A stretch of DNA of 64,000 nt from Actinomadura meyerae (GTDB taxonomy: Bacteria; Actinomycetota; Actinomycetes; Streptosporangiales; Streptosporangiaceae), in the NCBI RefSeq assembly GCF_900188445.1, contig NZ_FZOR01000007.1, positions 124,001-188,000 of the forward strand. The letters are read 5' to 3'. The translations under genes were made by a program, and so were the position numbers. The notes under the pieces are model-generated. The model did no database searches. It saw nothing but the letters and a program-made list of their open reading frames with translations, and was not told the origin of the DNA. The first letter of the stretch is position 1. Each line of letters starts with the position of its first letter. Below, in pieces: positions 8,810-16,471 of this stretch.

Positions 8810-8884
8810 GCAACGCGTTGCAGGGACGTAAACCTCTTGCAGAAATTTTCAGCAAGTCCGTGGCCGATCTGTAACCGTTTACAG
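8810..8884 (-). promoter_or_regulatory. malE promoter region with three LacI-type palindromes
   Basis: Three inverted repeats lie in the malE/nucleotidyltransferase gap. GCAACGCGTTGC at 8810-8821 is a perfect 12-base palindrome. At 8836-8856 arms CTTGC and GCAAG flank 11 bases and include CTTGCAG, the repeat described for MalR sites in Streptomyces. CTGTAACCGTTTACAG at 8869-8884 is near-perfect with a central CG. On the minus strand TTGCTG, a 17-base spacer and TTTACG could be -35/-10 boxes, so repressor bound here would cover the promoter. Confidence 0.6.
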
Positions 8885-8936
8885 CAACCGGTCAATCCGC
8901 TCGACACCCGTGATCGGCCTGCGCCAGGCTGCCTCC

Positions 8937-9638
8937 GTGACGAACCCCGACCGCGGCCCGGCGCCGGACCTGGTGCGCGACCACACGATCCTGTCCGTGG
9001 TGACCGGCTCGCGAGCCTACGGGCTCGCGACGAGTGAAAGTGACGTCGACCGGCGCGGCGTGTACGCGGCCCCGGCCCCGCTGTTCTGGGGTTTCACCAA
9101 GCCGCCGACCCATCTGGACGGCCCGCTGCCCGAGCAGTTCTCCTGGGAGCTGGAGCGCTTCTGCGAGCTCGCGCTCGGCGCGAACCCGACCGTCCTGGAG
9201 TGCCTGTGGTCGCCGCTCGTGGAACGCGTCACACCGGTCGGGGAGGAGCTGCTGGCCGTCCGGACGGCCTTCCTGTCCCGGCACGCGCACCGCACCTTCC
9301 TCCGCTACGCCGAGGCCCAGTTCCGCAAGTTGGAAGGCGACTTGCGCAACGGCGGCGCGCCGCGCTGGAAGCACGTCATGCACATGCTGCGGCTGCTCGT
9401 GAGCGGACTGCACCTCGTCCGGCACGGCGAGCCGCTGGTGGACGTCGGCGACCTGCGCGACCGCCTCCTCGCCGTCCGCCGCGGCGAGGTCGCCTGGCCC
9501 GAGATCGAGGAGTGGCGCGCCTCCCTCACCGCCGGCATCGACACGGCCATGGCCGCCACCCCGCTGCCCCCCGAACCCGACCGCGCCGCGGTCGAGGACC
9601 TGCTGATCTCCGTCCGCCGCAGGAGCGTGAACTGGTGA
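8937..9638 (+). CDS. Predicted nucleotidyltransferase (YcgL-like, DNA polymerase beta superfamily)
   Basis: 233-residue member of the predicted nucleotidyltransferase family. Near the N terminus is the minimal nucleotidyltransferase signature: Gly-Ser in TGSRAYGLATSESDVDRRG, with the two metal-binding Asp residues in SDVD. After about residue 85 comes a helical part with conserved ECLWSP and RYAEAQFRKLE segments typical of the family. The GTG at 8937 is chosen over an earlier GTG at 8910; neither has a strong ribosome binding site. It overlaps the next gene by four bases. In related genomes such genes occur as tandem pairs. The physiological substrate is unknown. Confidence 0.75.
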   Translation: MTNPDRGPAPDLVRDHTILSVVTGSRAYGLATSESDVDRRGVYAAPAPLFWGFTKPPTHLDGPLPEQFSWELERFCELALGANPTVLECLWSPLVERVTPVGEELLAVRTAFLSRHAHRTFLRYAEAQFRKLEGDLRNGGAPRWKHVMHMLRLLVSGLHLVRHGEPLVDVGDLRDRLLAVRRGEVAWPEIEEWRASLTAGIDTAMAATPLPPEPDRAAVEDLLISVRRRSVNW

Positions 9639-9928
9639 GACTCCCCGAAGGCATGCACGCGCGCCTCACCGCCGACCACCCCTACCCCCGCGCGTTCCTC
9701 ACGGTCAGCGGCGCGCACCTGTACGGCTTCCCGTCCGAGGACTCCGACATCGACCTGCGCGGCGCCCACCTGCTGCCGCTGGACGCGCCCGGTCCGTCGC
9801 GGCTCCGGGACGATGTCGCCGCGCTCACCGCCCGCCTGGAGGACGAGCGCGACCGCAGCGACCTGCCGGAAGCGCCGGCGAACCGCCGTGCCCTTCACGA
9901 GTTGGTGGTCCGCGCGCGCCTAGGCTGA
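9635..9928 (+). pseudogene. Second nucleotidyltransferase, internally deleted
   Basis: 97 codons, starting with GTG in a GTGA overlap with the upstream gene. The first 45 residues match the start of the same family (SGAHLYGFPSEDSDIDLRGAHLLPL, with both Asp of DSDID kept). The sequence then jumps within a few residues to what looks like the family's C-terminal helix (ALTARLEDERDRSDLPEAPANRRALHELVVR). The middle of about 130 residues, which carries most of the fold, is absent and the reading frame is kept across the gap. The upstream gene is about 233 residues, which shows the normal size. I read it as an in-frame deletion remnant; a functional minimal protein is possible but less likely. Confidence 0.6.
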
Positions 9929-10041
9929 ACCCTGCGGAGCCTCCCCTGCGTGCCACCGGTTGTACGGACCGTTCAGGGACGCAACCACCGGGTGCGGTCG
10001 CCACGTACCAGAGGTGATTGCGGAGCCGAGGAAGGGGAGCG

Positions 10042-10710
10042 ATGCACGAGCAGGGCATCGACCAGAAGGACATCGCGGAGGCGGACCTCAGGACCCGGCG
10101 GGGCGTGTTCCGCGCCGTCGCCTTCCGGGACCCCGTCGACGGGCACGAGCACATGGCGCTGGTCCGCGGCGACGTGCGGGGGCGCGAGGACGTGCTGGTC
10201 CGGATGCACTCCGAGTGCATGACGGGCGACATCTTCGGCGCGACCCGCTGCGAGTGCGGGGACCAGCTCGGCTCGGCCCTGGACGCGATCGTCCGGGAGG
10301 GCGCGGGCGTCCTGGTCTACCTGCGCGGGCACGAGGGGCGCGGGATCGGCCTCGTCGCGAAGGTCCGCACCCACATCCTGCAGGACGACCAGGGCCTGGA
10401 CACCGTCGACTCCGCCACCGCCATCGGGCTGCCGGTGGACGTCCGCGACTACGGGCCCGCCGCGCGGATCCTGCGGCACCTCGGCGTCCGGGCGGTGCGG
10501 CTGATGTCGAACAACCCGGACAAGGTCAGCGCGCTGGAGTCCTACGGCGTCGCCGTCGCGGCGCGGGTGCCGCTGCTCGTCCCGGTCAGCGACGACAACA
10601 TCCGCTACCTGACCGCCAAGCGCGACCGGCTCGGCCACGACCTGCCGCAGCTGGACACCCCCGCCCGCGGCGCCGTCGTCGACGGGGCGCCGGTCAGCGA
10701 GGTGCGCTGA
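10042..10710 (+). CDS. ribA: GTP cyclohydrolase II-like enzyme with altered active site
   Basis: 222-residue protein of the GTP cyclohydrolase II family, which opens the GTP ring in riboflavin-type pathways. Zinc ligands are present as Cys59, Cys70 and Cys72 (SECMTGD, RCECGDQ) and the HEGRGIGL loop is intact. Where E. coli RibA has Tyr105 (in RAYALQD), this protein has His111 (RTHILQD). In S. coelicolor a paralog with this Tyr changed to Met stops at the formylated intermediate FAPy, so a changed product is possible. The ATG at 10042 follows GGAAGGGGAGC. It is the first gene of a seven-gene coupled operon and has no riboflavin genes next to it, so a role outside riboflavin synthesis is likely. 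Confidence 0.85.
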   Translation: MHEQGIDQKDIAEADLRTRRGVFRAVAFRDPVDGHEHMALVRGDVRGREDVLVRMHSECMTGDIFGATRCECGDQLGSALDAIVREGAGVLVYLRGHEGRGIGLVAKVRTHILQDDQGLDTVDSATAIGLPVDVRDYGPAARILRHLGVRAVRLMSNNPDKVSALESYGVAVAARVPLLVPVSDDNIRYLTAKRDRLGHDLPQLDTPARGAVVDGAPVSEVR

Positions 10711-11597
10711 TGACGCGGCCGATGACGTTGACGCGCCCGCCGGCGCCCGTGCGGGTGCCGCTCGCGCTGCCGCGCCGCCCCCGGCTCACCCGGGGACCCG
10801 AGCTGGCGCTCGCGGCCGCGGCGCAGCTGGCGCTGCTGGCGGTGCTCCGCCCCGGCCACGCGGGCCTGGCCGTGGGCGGCGGATACGCGCTGGCCTCGTG
10901 GGCTCTGCTCGCGCGGGCGTTCCGGCACCGCCGCGCGCTCGGGCCGGCCGACCACGTGACCCTGGCGAGGGTCGTGCTGACCGGGGGTGTGACGGCCCTG
11001 GTCGCGGGGCATCTGACCGGTGGCGGGCATGCGGCGGCGCTGGTCGCGGCGGCGACGGCGGCGCTCGTCCTGGACGGGGTGGACGGGCAGGTCGCCCGGC
11101 GCACCGGCACGGCGTCCAGGCTCGGCGCGCGGTTCGACATGGAGACCGACGCCTTCCTGGTGCTGGTGCTGAGCGTCGAGGTCGCCCGGACCGCGGGGCC
11201 GTGGGTCCTCGCGATCGGCGCGATGCGGTACGCGTTCGGCGCGGCGGCCTGGGCCGCGCCGTGGCTGCGCGCCGACCTGCGGCCGAGCATCGCGCGCAAG
11301 GCCGTGGCCGTCGTGCAGGGCGTGGCGCTGGTGGTGGCCGCGGCGGGCGTCGTCCCGCACGCGGAGCTGCTCGTGGCGGCGGCGCTGGCGCTGCTGCTGT
11401 GGTCGTTCGGCCGGGACGTGCGGTGGCTGGCCGCGCGGCGCGGCCGGGAGGCGGCGGCCGCGGCGGAGACGGCCGGCCCGGCGGAGGCGGCGGGCCCGGT
11501 GGAGACCGCGGGCCCGGTGGAGACTGCGGGTGCGACTCGGGGGAGGAGCGGGGATGCGGCGCGACACGCGCGCTTTCTGGATCCTGTCGCCCGGTAA
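10710..11597 (+). CDS. CDP-alcohol phosphatidyltransferase family protein
   Basis: 295-residue membrane protein of the CDP-alcohol phosphotransferase family, which joins an alcohol to a CDP-activated lipid or polyol. The full catalytic signature is present: D122, D125, G126, A129, R130, G139, D143 and D147 in the D-x2-DG-x2-AR-x8-G-x3-D-x3-D pattern. About six hydrophobic spans surround it. The C-terminal 50 residues are a low-complexity Ala/Glu/Gly tail with repeated ETAGP units. The ATG shares a base with the upstream stop (TGATG). In this operon it could attach a pyrimidine- or pterin-derived head group to a lipid, or make a phospholipid-like product; the substrate is not known. Confidence 0.85.
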   Translation: MTRPMTLTRPPAPVRVPLALPRRPRLTRGPELALAAAAQLALLAVLRPGHAGLAVGGGYALASWALLARAFRHRRALGPADHVTLARVVLTGGVTALVAGHLTGGGHAAALVAAATAALVLDGVDGQVARRTGTASRLGARFDMETDAFLVLVLSVEVARTAGPWVLAIGAMRYAFGAAAWAAPWLRADLRPSIARKAVAVVQGVALVVAAAGVVPHAELLVAAALALLLWSFGRDVRWLAARRGREAAAAAETAGPAEAAGPVETAGPVETAGATRGRSGDAARHARFLDPVAR

Positions 11598-12525
11598 GGG
11601 GGAGATCCGCGAGGCCGTCCTGCCCGACCCGGGGCCGGGGGAGGTGCTGGTCCGCACGCTGTTCTCGGGCGTGAGCCGGGGCACGGAGGCGATCGTGTTC
11701 CGCGGCGGCGTCCCGCCGAGCCAGCACGCGATCATGCGGGCGCCGTTCCAGGACGGGACGTTCCCCGGCCCGGTCAAGTACGGGTACCTCAACGTCGGCG
11801 TGGTCGAGGAGGGCCCCGCCGAGCTGGCCGGGCGCACCGTGTTCTGCCTCTACCCGCACCAGACCCGGTACGTCGTCCCGGCGGGCGCGGTCACCCCCGT
11901 CCCGGACGGGGTGCCGCCGGAGCGGGCGGTCCTGGCGGGCACGGTCGAGACCGCCGTGAACGCGCTGTGGGACGCGCCGCCGCTGGTCGGCGACCGCGTC
12001 GCCGTGGTCGGCGCCGGGATGGTCGGCTGCTCGGTCGCCGGGGTCCTCGCCGGGTTCCCCGGATGCCGCGTCCAGCTGGTCGACACCGATCCGTCCCGGT
12101 TCGCCGTCGCGGAGGCGCTCGGCGTGGAGTTCGCCTCGCCCGAGCGGGCGGCGGGCGGCTGCGACCTCGTCGTCCACGCGAGCGCGACCGAGGCGGGGCT
12201 GGCCCGGTCGCTGGAGCTGCTCGCCCCGGACGGGCAGGTCGTCGAGCTGAGCTGGTACGGCGACCGGAAGGTCAGCGTCCCGCTCGGCGAGTTCTTCCAC
12301 TCGCGGCGGCTGACCGTCCGGGGCAGCCAGGTCGGCGCGGTGCCGCCGGCCCGGCGGGCGAGCCGGAGCTTCGCCGACCGGCTGGCGCTCGCGCTGCGGC
12401 TGCTCGCGAACCCCGCGTTCGACGCGCTGGTCACGGGGGAGAGCACCTTCGCGGAGCTGCCGCGGATCATGCCCGCGCTGGCGGCCGGGAGGCTGCCCGC
12501 CCTGTGCCACCGGATCGTCTACTGA
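11554..12525 (+). CDS. MDR-family dehydrogenase, zinc-independent type
   Basis: 323-residue medium-chain dehydrogenase/reductase. The N-terminal GroES-like part (residues about 15-120) lacks the usual Cys/His zinc ligands. The Rossmann part has GAGMVG near residue 150 and an acidic end to strand 2 (VDTD), which suits NAD(H). The ATG at 11554 follows GGGGGAGGAG, so the gene starts 44 bases inside the end of the upstream gene. It is probably an oxidoreductase acting on a sugar or polyol carried by the operon product. Similar proteins are often labelled threonine or sorbitol dehydrogenase-like. Confidence 0.8.
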   Translation: MRRDTRAFWILSPGKGEIREAVLPDPGPGEVLVRTLFSGVSRGTEAIVFRGGVPPSQHAIMRAPFQDGTFPGPVKYGYLNVGVVEEGPAELAGRTVFCLYPHQTRYVVPAGAVTPVPDGVPPERAVLAGTVETAVNALWDAPPLVGDRVAVVGAGMVGCSVAGVLAGFPGCRVQLVDTDPSRFAVAEALGVEFASPERAAGGCDLVVHASATEAGLARSLELLAPDGQVVELSWYGDRKVSVPLGEFFHSRRLTVRGSQVGAVPPARRASRSFADRLALALRLLANPAFDALVTGESTFAELPRIMPALAAGRLPALCHRIVY

Positions 12526-12571
12526 GTCGTCATTCGAGTCTGAGTCGCCAACTGAGTCGCCTACTGAGGAG
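12524..12571 (+). repeat. Short tandem GAGTCG repeats before the pterin-synthase-like gene
   Basis: GAGTCG or close variants start at 12524, 12536, 12542, 12554 and 12566, i.e. in steps of 6 or 12 bases. Two 12-base units, GAGTCGCCAACT and GAGTCGCCTACT, run straight into the GAGGAGG ribosome binding site of the next gene, so that site may itself be a diverged repeat unit. Confidence 0.6.
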
Positions 12572-12577
12572 GGCTTC

Positions 12578-12976
12578 TTGTTCGGTATTACCGTCCGCGA
12601 CCACGTGATGATCGCGCACAGTTTCCGCGGCGAGGTCTTCGGGCCCGCGCAGCGGCTGCACGGCGCGACCTACGTGGTGGACGCGACGTTCCGCCGGGCC
12701 GACCTGGACACCGACGGGCTCGTCGTCGACATCGGGCTCGCCACCCGCGCGCTCGGCGAGGTCCTGGGCGGGCTGAACTACCGCAACCTGGACGACGAGC
12801 CGGACTTCGCGGGCCTGAACACCTCGACCGAGTTCCTCGCCAAGGTCATCGCCGACCGGCTCGCCGACCGCGTCCACGCGGGCGCGCTCGGCGAGAACGC
12901 GCGCGGCCTGTCCGGCATCACGGTGACGCTGCACGAGTCGCACGTCGCCTGGGCCAGTTACGAGCGGGACCTATGA
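12578..12976 (+). CDS. 6-pyruvoyl-tetrahydropterin synthase/QueD-like protein lacking catalytic residues
   Basis: 132-residue T-fold protein of the PTPS/QueD family. The TTG start follows GAGGAGGGCTTC. Conserved features are AHSF (His14), LHGATY (His28), [15 protein letters not shown] (pterin-family NPTxExLA helix) and Glu120 in LHES. Key residues are missing compared with QueD: the catalytic Cys position is Ala24 (AQRLHG against CGRLHG), the third zinc His is Ala30 (HGA against HGH) and the catalytic Asp-His pair of LDHHYLN reads LNYRNLD. It may therefore bind a pterin- or pyrimidine-like ligand without the standard reaction, or do a different one. It sits between the dehydrogenase and the glycosyltransferase, overlapping the latter by four bases. 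Confidence 0.82.
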   Translation: MFGITVRDHVMIAHSFRGEVFGPAQRLHGATYVVDATFRRADLDTDGLVVDIGLATRALGEVLGGLNYRNLDDEPDFAGLNTSTEFLAKVIADRLADRVHAGALGENARGLSGITVTLHESHVAWASYERDL

Positions 12977-14049
12977 CCGCGCCGGAGATCCCGTTCGTCG
13001 TCCCCGGCGACATCGACGACGACACCGCCCCGAGCGGCGGCAACCGGTACGACCGGCGGGTGGGGGAGGAGCTGGCGGCGTCCGGGCGGCCCGTCCGGAT
13101 GCTCCAGGTGCCGGGGTCGTGGCCGCGCCCCGACGAGCCGGCGCGGACCGCGCTCGCCCGCTCCCTCGCCTCGCTCCCGGATGGCGCCGCCGTGCTGCTG
13201 GACGGCCTGGTCGCGTGCGGGGTACCGGAGATCGTCGTCCCCGAGGCGGGCCGGCTGCGGCTCGCGGTCCTGGTGCACCTCCCCCTGGCGGACGAGCCCG
13301 GACAGGACGATCTCAACGCGGGCGAGCGCAAGGTCCTGGAGGCGGCGGCCGCGGTCGTCGCGACCAGCCCGTGGGCGAAGGACCACCTCATCGCCCACCA
13401 CGGCCTCGACCCGTCCCGCGTCCACGCCGTCCCGCCGGGCACCGACCCCGCGCCGCTCGCGTCCGGCACCGACGGCGCCACCCGCCTGCTGTGCGTGGCG
13501 TCGGTGACCCCGCGCAAGGGCCACGACGTCCTGGTGGAGGCCCTCGCCACCCTTGCGCACCTGCCGTGGCACTGCGAATGCGCCGGTCCGCTCACCCGCG
13601 ACCCCGAGCACGTGACGCGGCTGCGCCGCCTGATCGGCCGGCACCGGCTCGCCGGCCGGGTCGAACTGGCCGGGCCGCTCACCGGCAAGCGGCTGGACGA
13701 CGCCTACGCCGCCGCCGACGCGCTCGTCCTCGCGTCCCGCGCCGAGACGTTCGGGATGGTCGTGACCGAGGCGCTCGCGCGCGGCATCCCGGTCATCGCG
13801 ACCTCGGCGGACGGCGTGCCCGACGCGCTCGGCTGGGACCCGGCCGGGGCCGTCCCCGGCCTGCTCGTCCCGCCGGGCGACCCCGAGGCACTCGCCACGG
13901 CGCTGCGCCGCTGGCTCGTCGACCCCGACCTGCGGGGCCGGCTCCGCGCCGCCGCACGGCTGCGCCGCACCATGCTGCCGGGCTGGGACGACACCGCCCG
14001 CCGCATGGCCACCGTCCTGTCCCGGCTGCGCAGGGAGGCGCGCCCATGA
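12973..14049 (+). CDS. Family 4 (GT-B) glycosyltransferase
   Basis: 358-residue retaining glycosyltransferase of GT-B fold. The C-terminal donor-binding half has [11 protein letters not shown] near residue 181 and the E-x7-E motif with Glu258 and Glu266 ([17 protein letters not shown]). The N-terminal half is short and acidic. The ATG overlaps the upstream stop (ATGA), and its own stop overlaps the next start. It probably adds a sugar from a nucleotide sugar to the operon product at the inner face of the membrane. The acceptor is unknown. Confidence 0.85.
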   Translation: MTAPEIPFVVPGDIDDDTAPSGGNRYDRRVGEELAASGRPVRMLQVPGSWPRPDEPARTALARSLASLPDGAAVLLDGLVACGVPEIVVPEAGRLRLAVLVHLPLADEPGQDDLNAGERKVLEAAAAVVATSPWAKDHLIAHHGLDPSRVHAVPPGTDPAPLASGTDGATRLLCVASVTPRKGHDVLVEALATLAHLPWHCECAGPLTRDPEHVTRLRRLIGRHRLAGRVELAGPLTGKRLDDAYAAADALVLASRAETFGMVVTEALARGIPVIATSADGVPDALGWDPAGAVPGLLVPPGDPEALATALRRWLVDPDLRGRLRAAARLRRTMLPGWDDTARRMATVLSRLRREARP

Positions 14050-14897
14050 TCGAGGGAAGTGAAGGCATCGCGACGAACCCGCCAGAGGGGCGTGACGGAG
14101 CGTCCCCTTACGCGCCGTCGTGGCTGGCGCTGCGGGAGGAGGCCGACGCCGCCGCGCGGGCCGGTGAGCTGCTGGATCCGCTCCGGGCGGCGCTGCCGGC
14201 GGACGGGCCGCTGGTCATCTGGGACCTCGGCTGCGGCACCGGCTCCCTGGGCCGCTGGCTGTCCGGGCGGCTGCGCGGCCCGCAGCACTGGATCCTGCTC
14301 GACCGGGACCCGGCGCTGCTCGACCGCGCCCGCGAAAGCTCCTTCGCCACCGCCGACGGGCCGCCCGCCACGGTCGAGACGCGCACCGGCGCCATCGCCG
14401 ACCTGCGCGCGTCCGACCTGGTCGGCGCGTCGCTGGTGGCCGCGTCCGCGCTGCTGGACGTGCTCACCGCCGCGGAGGTCGAGGCGATCGCGGCGGCGGC
14501 CGGCTGCCCGGTGCTGCTCACCCTGTCGGTCGTCGGCCGCGTCCGGCTCACCCCGTCCGAGCCGCTCGACGACGAGTACGCCGCCGCCTTCGACGCCCAC
14601 CAGCGGCGCGGCGGGCTGCTCGGGCCCGACGCCGTCACCGCCGCGACCAAGGCGTTCGGGCGGCGCGGCGCCACCGTCGTCACCCGCCCGAGCCCGTGGC
14701 GGCTCGGCCCCGGGCAGTCCGCGCTGATCGCCGCGTGGCTGCGCGGCTGGGTCGGCGCCGCCGTCGAGCAGAACCCCGGCCTCGCGCCGTTCGCGGACGA
14801 CTACCTGAGCCGCCGCCTCGCCGCCTGCGCCGAGGACCGGCTCACCGTCGAGGTCCGCCACGTCGACCTGCTCGCCGTTCCCGGGGGGCAGGCGTGA
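14046..14897 (+). CDS. Class I SAM-dependent methyltransferase
   Basis: 283-residue methyltransferase. Motif I is clear at residues 60-66 (DLGCGTG), followed by an acidic residue at the end of strand 2 (LLDRD). The strand-4 region reads LVAASALLDVL. There is no close match to a known small-molecule or protein methylase. It is coupled on both sides by four-base overlaps to the glycosyltransferase and the flippase-like gene, so it should act on the same product. Confidence 0.8.
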   Translation: MIEGSEGIATNPPEGRDGASPYAPSWLALREEADAAARAGELLDPLRAALPADGPLVIWDLGCGTGSLGRWLSGRLRGPQHWILLDRDPALLDRARESSFATADGPPATVETRTGAIADLRASDLVGASLVAASALLDVLTAAEVEAIAAAAGCPVLLTLSVVGRVRLTPSEPLDDEYAAAFDAHQRRGGLLGPDAVTAATKAFGRRGATVVTRPSPWRLGPGQSALIAAWLRGWVGAAVEQNPGLAPFADDYLSRRLAACAEDRLTVEVRHVDLLAVPGGQA

Positions 14898-15823
14898 AGA
14901 AGCTGTGGCCGTGGGGCCGCATGGCGATCGGGCTGGGCATCCTCGGCGCGCTGCTGTGGTGGCACAGCACGGACGCCTTCGTGGCGGCGCTCCATGCCAT
15001 CGACGCCGCCTCCGTGGCGGCGGCCCTCGCCCTCGGGCTGCTGACCACGACGCTCAGCGCGGCCCGCTGGTGGCTGGTCGCGCGGCGCGTCGGCCTGCAC
15101 CTGCCCATGTCCGGCGCCATCACGGACTACTACCGGGCCCAGTTCCTCAATGCGGTGCTGCCGGCCGGTGTTCTGGGGGACGTCCACAGGGCGGTGAGCC
15201 ACGGGCACCGGTCGGGCGACGTCGCCCGCGGGGTCCGGGCCGTGTTCCTCGAACGGACCGCCGGCCAGGCCGTCGCCATCGTCGCGGGTCTCGCGGCCCT
15301 GCTCGTCCATCCGGCTCTGCTGTCGGCGATGGCTCCGGCGCTCATCCCCGTGGGGGTCGTCCTTGTACTGCTCCTTGTCCTCGGGCGCTGGAGGCACCCG
15401 GCCCTTGCGTCCACCTTCGCCGACCTGCGCGCCGCCGCGCGCGCTTGGCCCGGCATCGTCGGCCTGTCGGTCGCGGCGCTGGCGGGGCATCTGGCGCTGT
15501 TCGTCGTCGCGGCCCGCGTGGTCGGCGCGACGGCTCCGCTCGTCCAGCTCCTCCCGCTCCTGCTGCTGGCGCTGCTGGTGATGGTGCTGCCGATCAACGT
15601 CGGCGGCTGGGGGCCGCGCGAGGCCGTCCTCGCCCTGGCGTTCGGCGCCGCCGGGCTCGGCTCAGCGCAGGGCCTGACCGTCTCCGTCGTCTACGGGGTG
15701 CTGAGCCTCGTCGCGTGCCTGCCCGGCGCCGCGGCCCTGCTGCTGAAGCACCGCGAGGACGTCCCCGAACGCCGCGACAAGGTGCCGCAGCGCGTCCCGG
15801 CCCTTGCCGGCGCGGGCCAGTGA
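14894..15823 (+). CDS. Multi-spanning flippase-like protein (lysylphosphatidylglycerol synthase TM family)
   Basis: 309-residue integral membrane protein with about eight hydrophobic spans and the family marks AARWWLVARRVG, RAQFLNAVLPAGVLGDVHRA and INVGGWGPREA, typical of the MprF/AglD membrane domain family. There is no aminoacyl-transferase domain. Such proteins move lipid-linked groups across the membrane. It is the last gene of the seven-gene operon (GTG in a GTGA overlap), which fits export of a modified lipid-linked product. Its last 162 bases overlap the 3' end of a creatininase-family gene on the other strand. Confidence 0.82.
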   Translation: MKKLWPWGRMAIGLGILGALLWWHSTDAFVAALHAIDAASVAAALALGLLTTTLSAARWWLVARRVGLHLPMSGAITDYYRAQFLNAVLPAGVLGDVHRAVSHGHRSGDVARGVRAVFLERTAGQAVAIVAGLAALLVHPALLSAMAPALIPVGVVLVLLLVLGRWRHPALASTFADLRAAARAWPGIVGLSVAALAGHLALFVVAARVVGATAPLVQLLPLLLLALLVMVLPINVGGWGPREAVLALAFGAAGLGSAQGLTVSVVYGVLSLVACLPGAAALLLKHREDVPERRDKVPQRVPALAGAGQ

Positions 15824-16471
15824 GGGCCGCCCGATGACGCCCGACCCGGTGTAGGCGGCCATCCCGGCCGTCAGGAGGTGCCGCCGGTCGTCGGCCAGAT
15901 GGTCGGCGGTGGCGTACCCGTCCCGGACCAGCTCCGGGTGGGCGTGCAGCAGGATCGACGTCTCCAGCTCCCCGGCGTGCATGTCGCTCTCCCCGGACGT
16001 CTCGATCCCCGCCGCGCGCCGCGCGTCCTCCCAGTCGTCGAACCCGGGGAACAGCGCCATGTCGCCGTGGGCCTCCTGCACGACGTTGCCCAGGACGTAG
16101 TTGCCGCCGTGCCCGCTGACCAGCACGAGCTTCGGCACCCCCGCCCGGCGCAGCGACTCGGCGACGTCCCGCACCACCGCGTGGAGGGTCGCCGCCGAGA
16201 TGCTCACCGTCCCGGGCCAGCCGGCGTGCTCATGCGAGCACGAGATCGTCACGGGCGGGAGCGTCCGCACCGGATGGGTCTTCGCGATCTCCGCCGCGAG
16301 CGTGCAGGCGATCACCGTGTCCGTCGCGAGCGGGAGGAACGGCCCGTGCTGCTCGAAGCTCCCCACCGGCAACAGGGCCACGGGGACGTCCGGCACCTCG
16401 GTACTCGTATGTGTCGGCAGCAGCGTGTGCGTTGGCGGCGGTGTGTGCGTCGGCGGCGGCATGCACCCCAC
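15662..16471 (-). CDS. Creatininase-family amidohydrolase (ArfB/MftE-like)
   Basis: 269-residue member of the creatininase family of metal-dependent amidohydrolases. Metal and catalytic motifs are present: GSFEQHG with Glu40 and His42, Asp51, SHEHAGWPGT, SGHGGN and MHAGELETS. The family includes the archaeal FAPy deformylase ArfB and the mycofactocin factor MftE. The start is uncertain: a GTG at 16471 opens onto three tandem PTHT-type repeats, and the conserved core begins near residue 28. Its 3' end overlaps the flippase-like gene by 162 bases tail to tail, and its 5' end lies inside the PAP2 frame. Beside a GTP cyclohydrolase II with a changed active-site residue, a deformylase role is attractive but unproven. 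Confidence 0.8.
   Translation of the reverse strand: MGCMPPPTHTPPPTHTLLPTHTSTEVPDVPVALLPVGSFEQHGPFLPLATDTVIACTLAAEIAKTHPVRTLPPVTISCSHEHAGWPGTVSISAATLHAVVRDVAESLRRAGVPKLVLVSGHGGNYVLGNVVQEAHGDMALFPGFDDWEDARRAAGIETSGESDMHAGELETSILLHAHPELVRDGYATADHLADDRRHLLTAGMAAYTGSGVIGRPSLARAGKGRDALRHLVAAFGDVLAVLQQQGRGAGQARDEAQHPVDDGDGQALR

Noticed and set aside
9929..10041. FMN riboswitch before the GTP cyclohydrolase II-like gene
   Set aside because: The gap is only 113 bases and the conserved RFN stems are not present.
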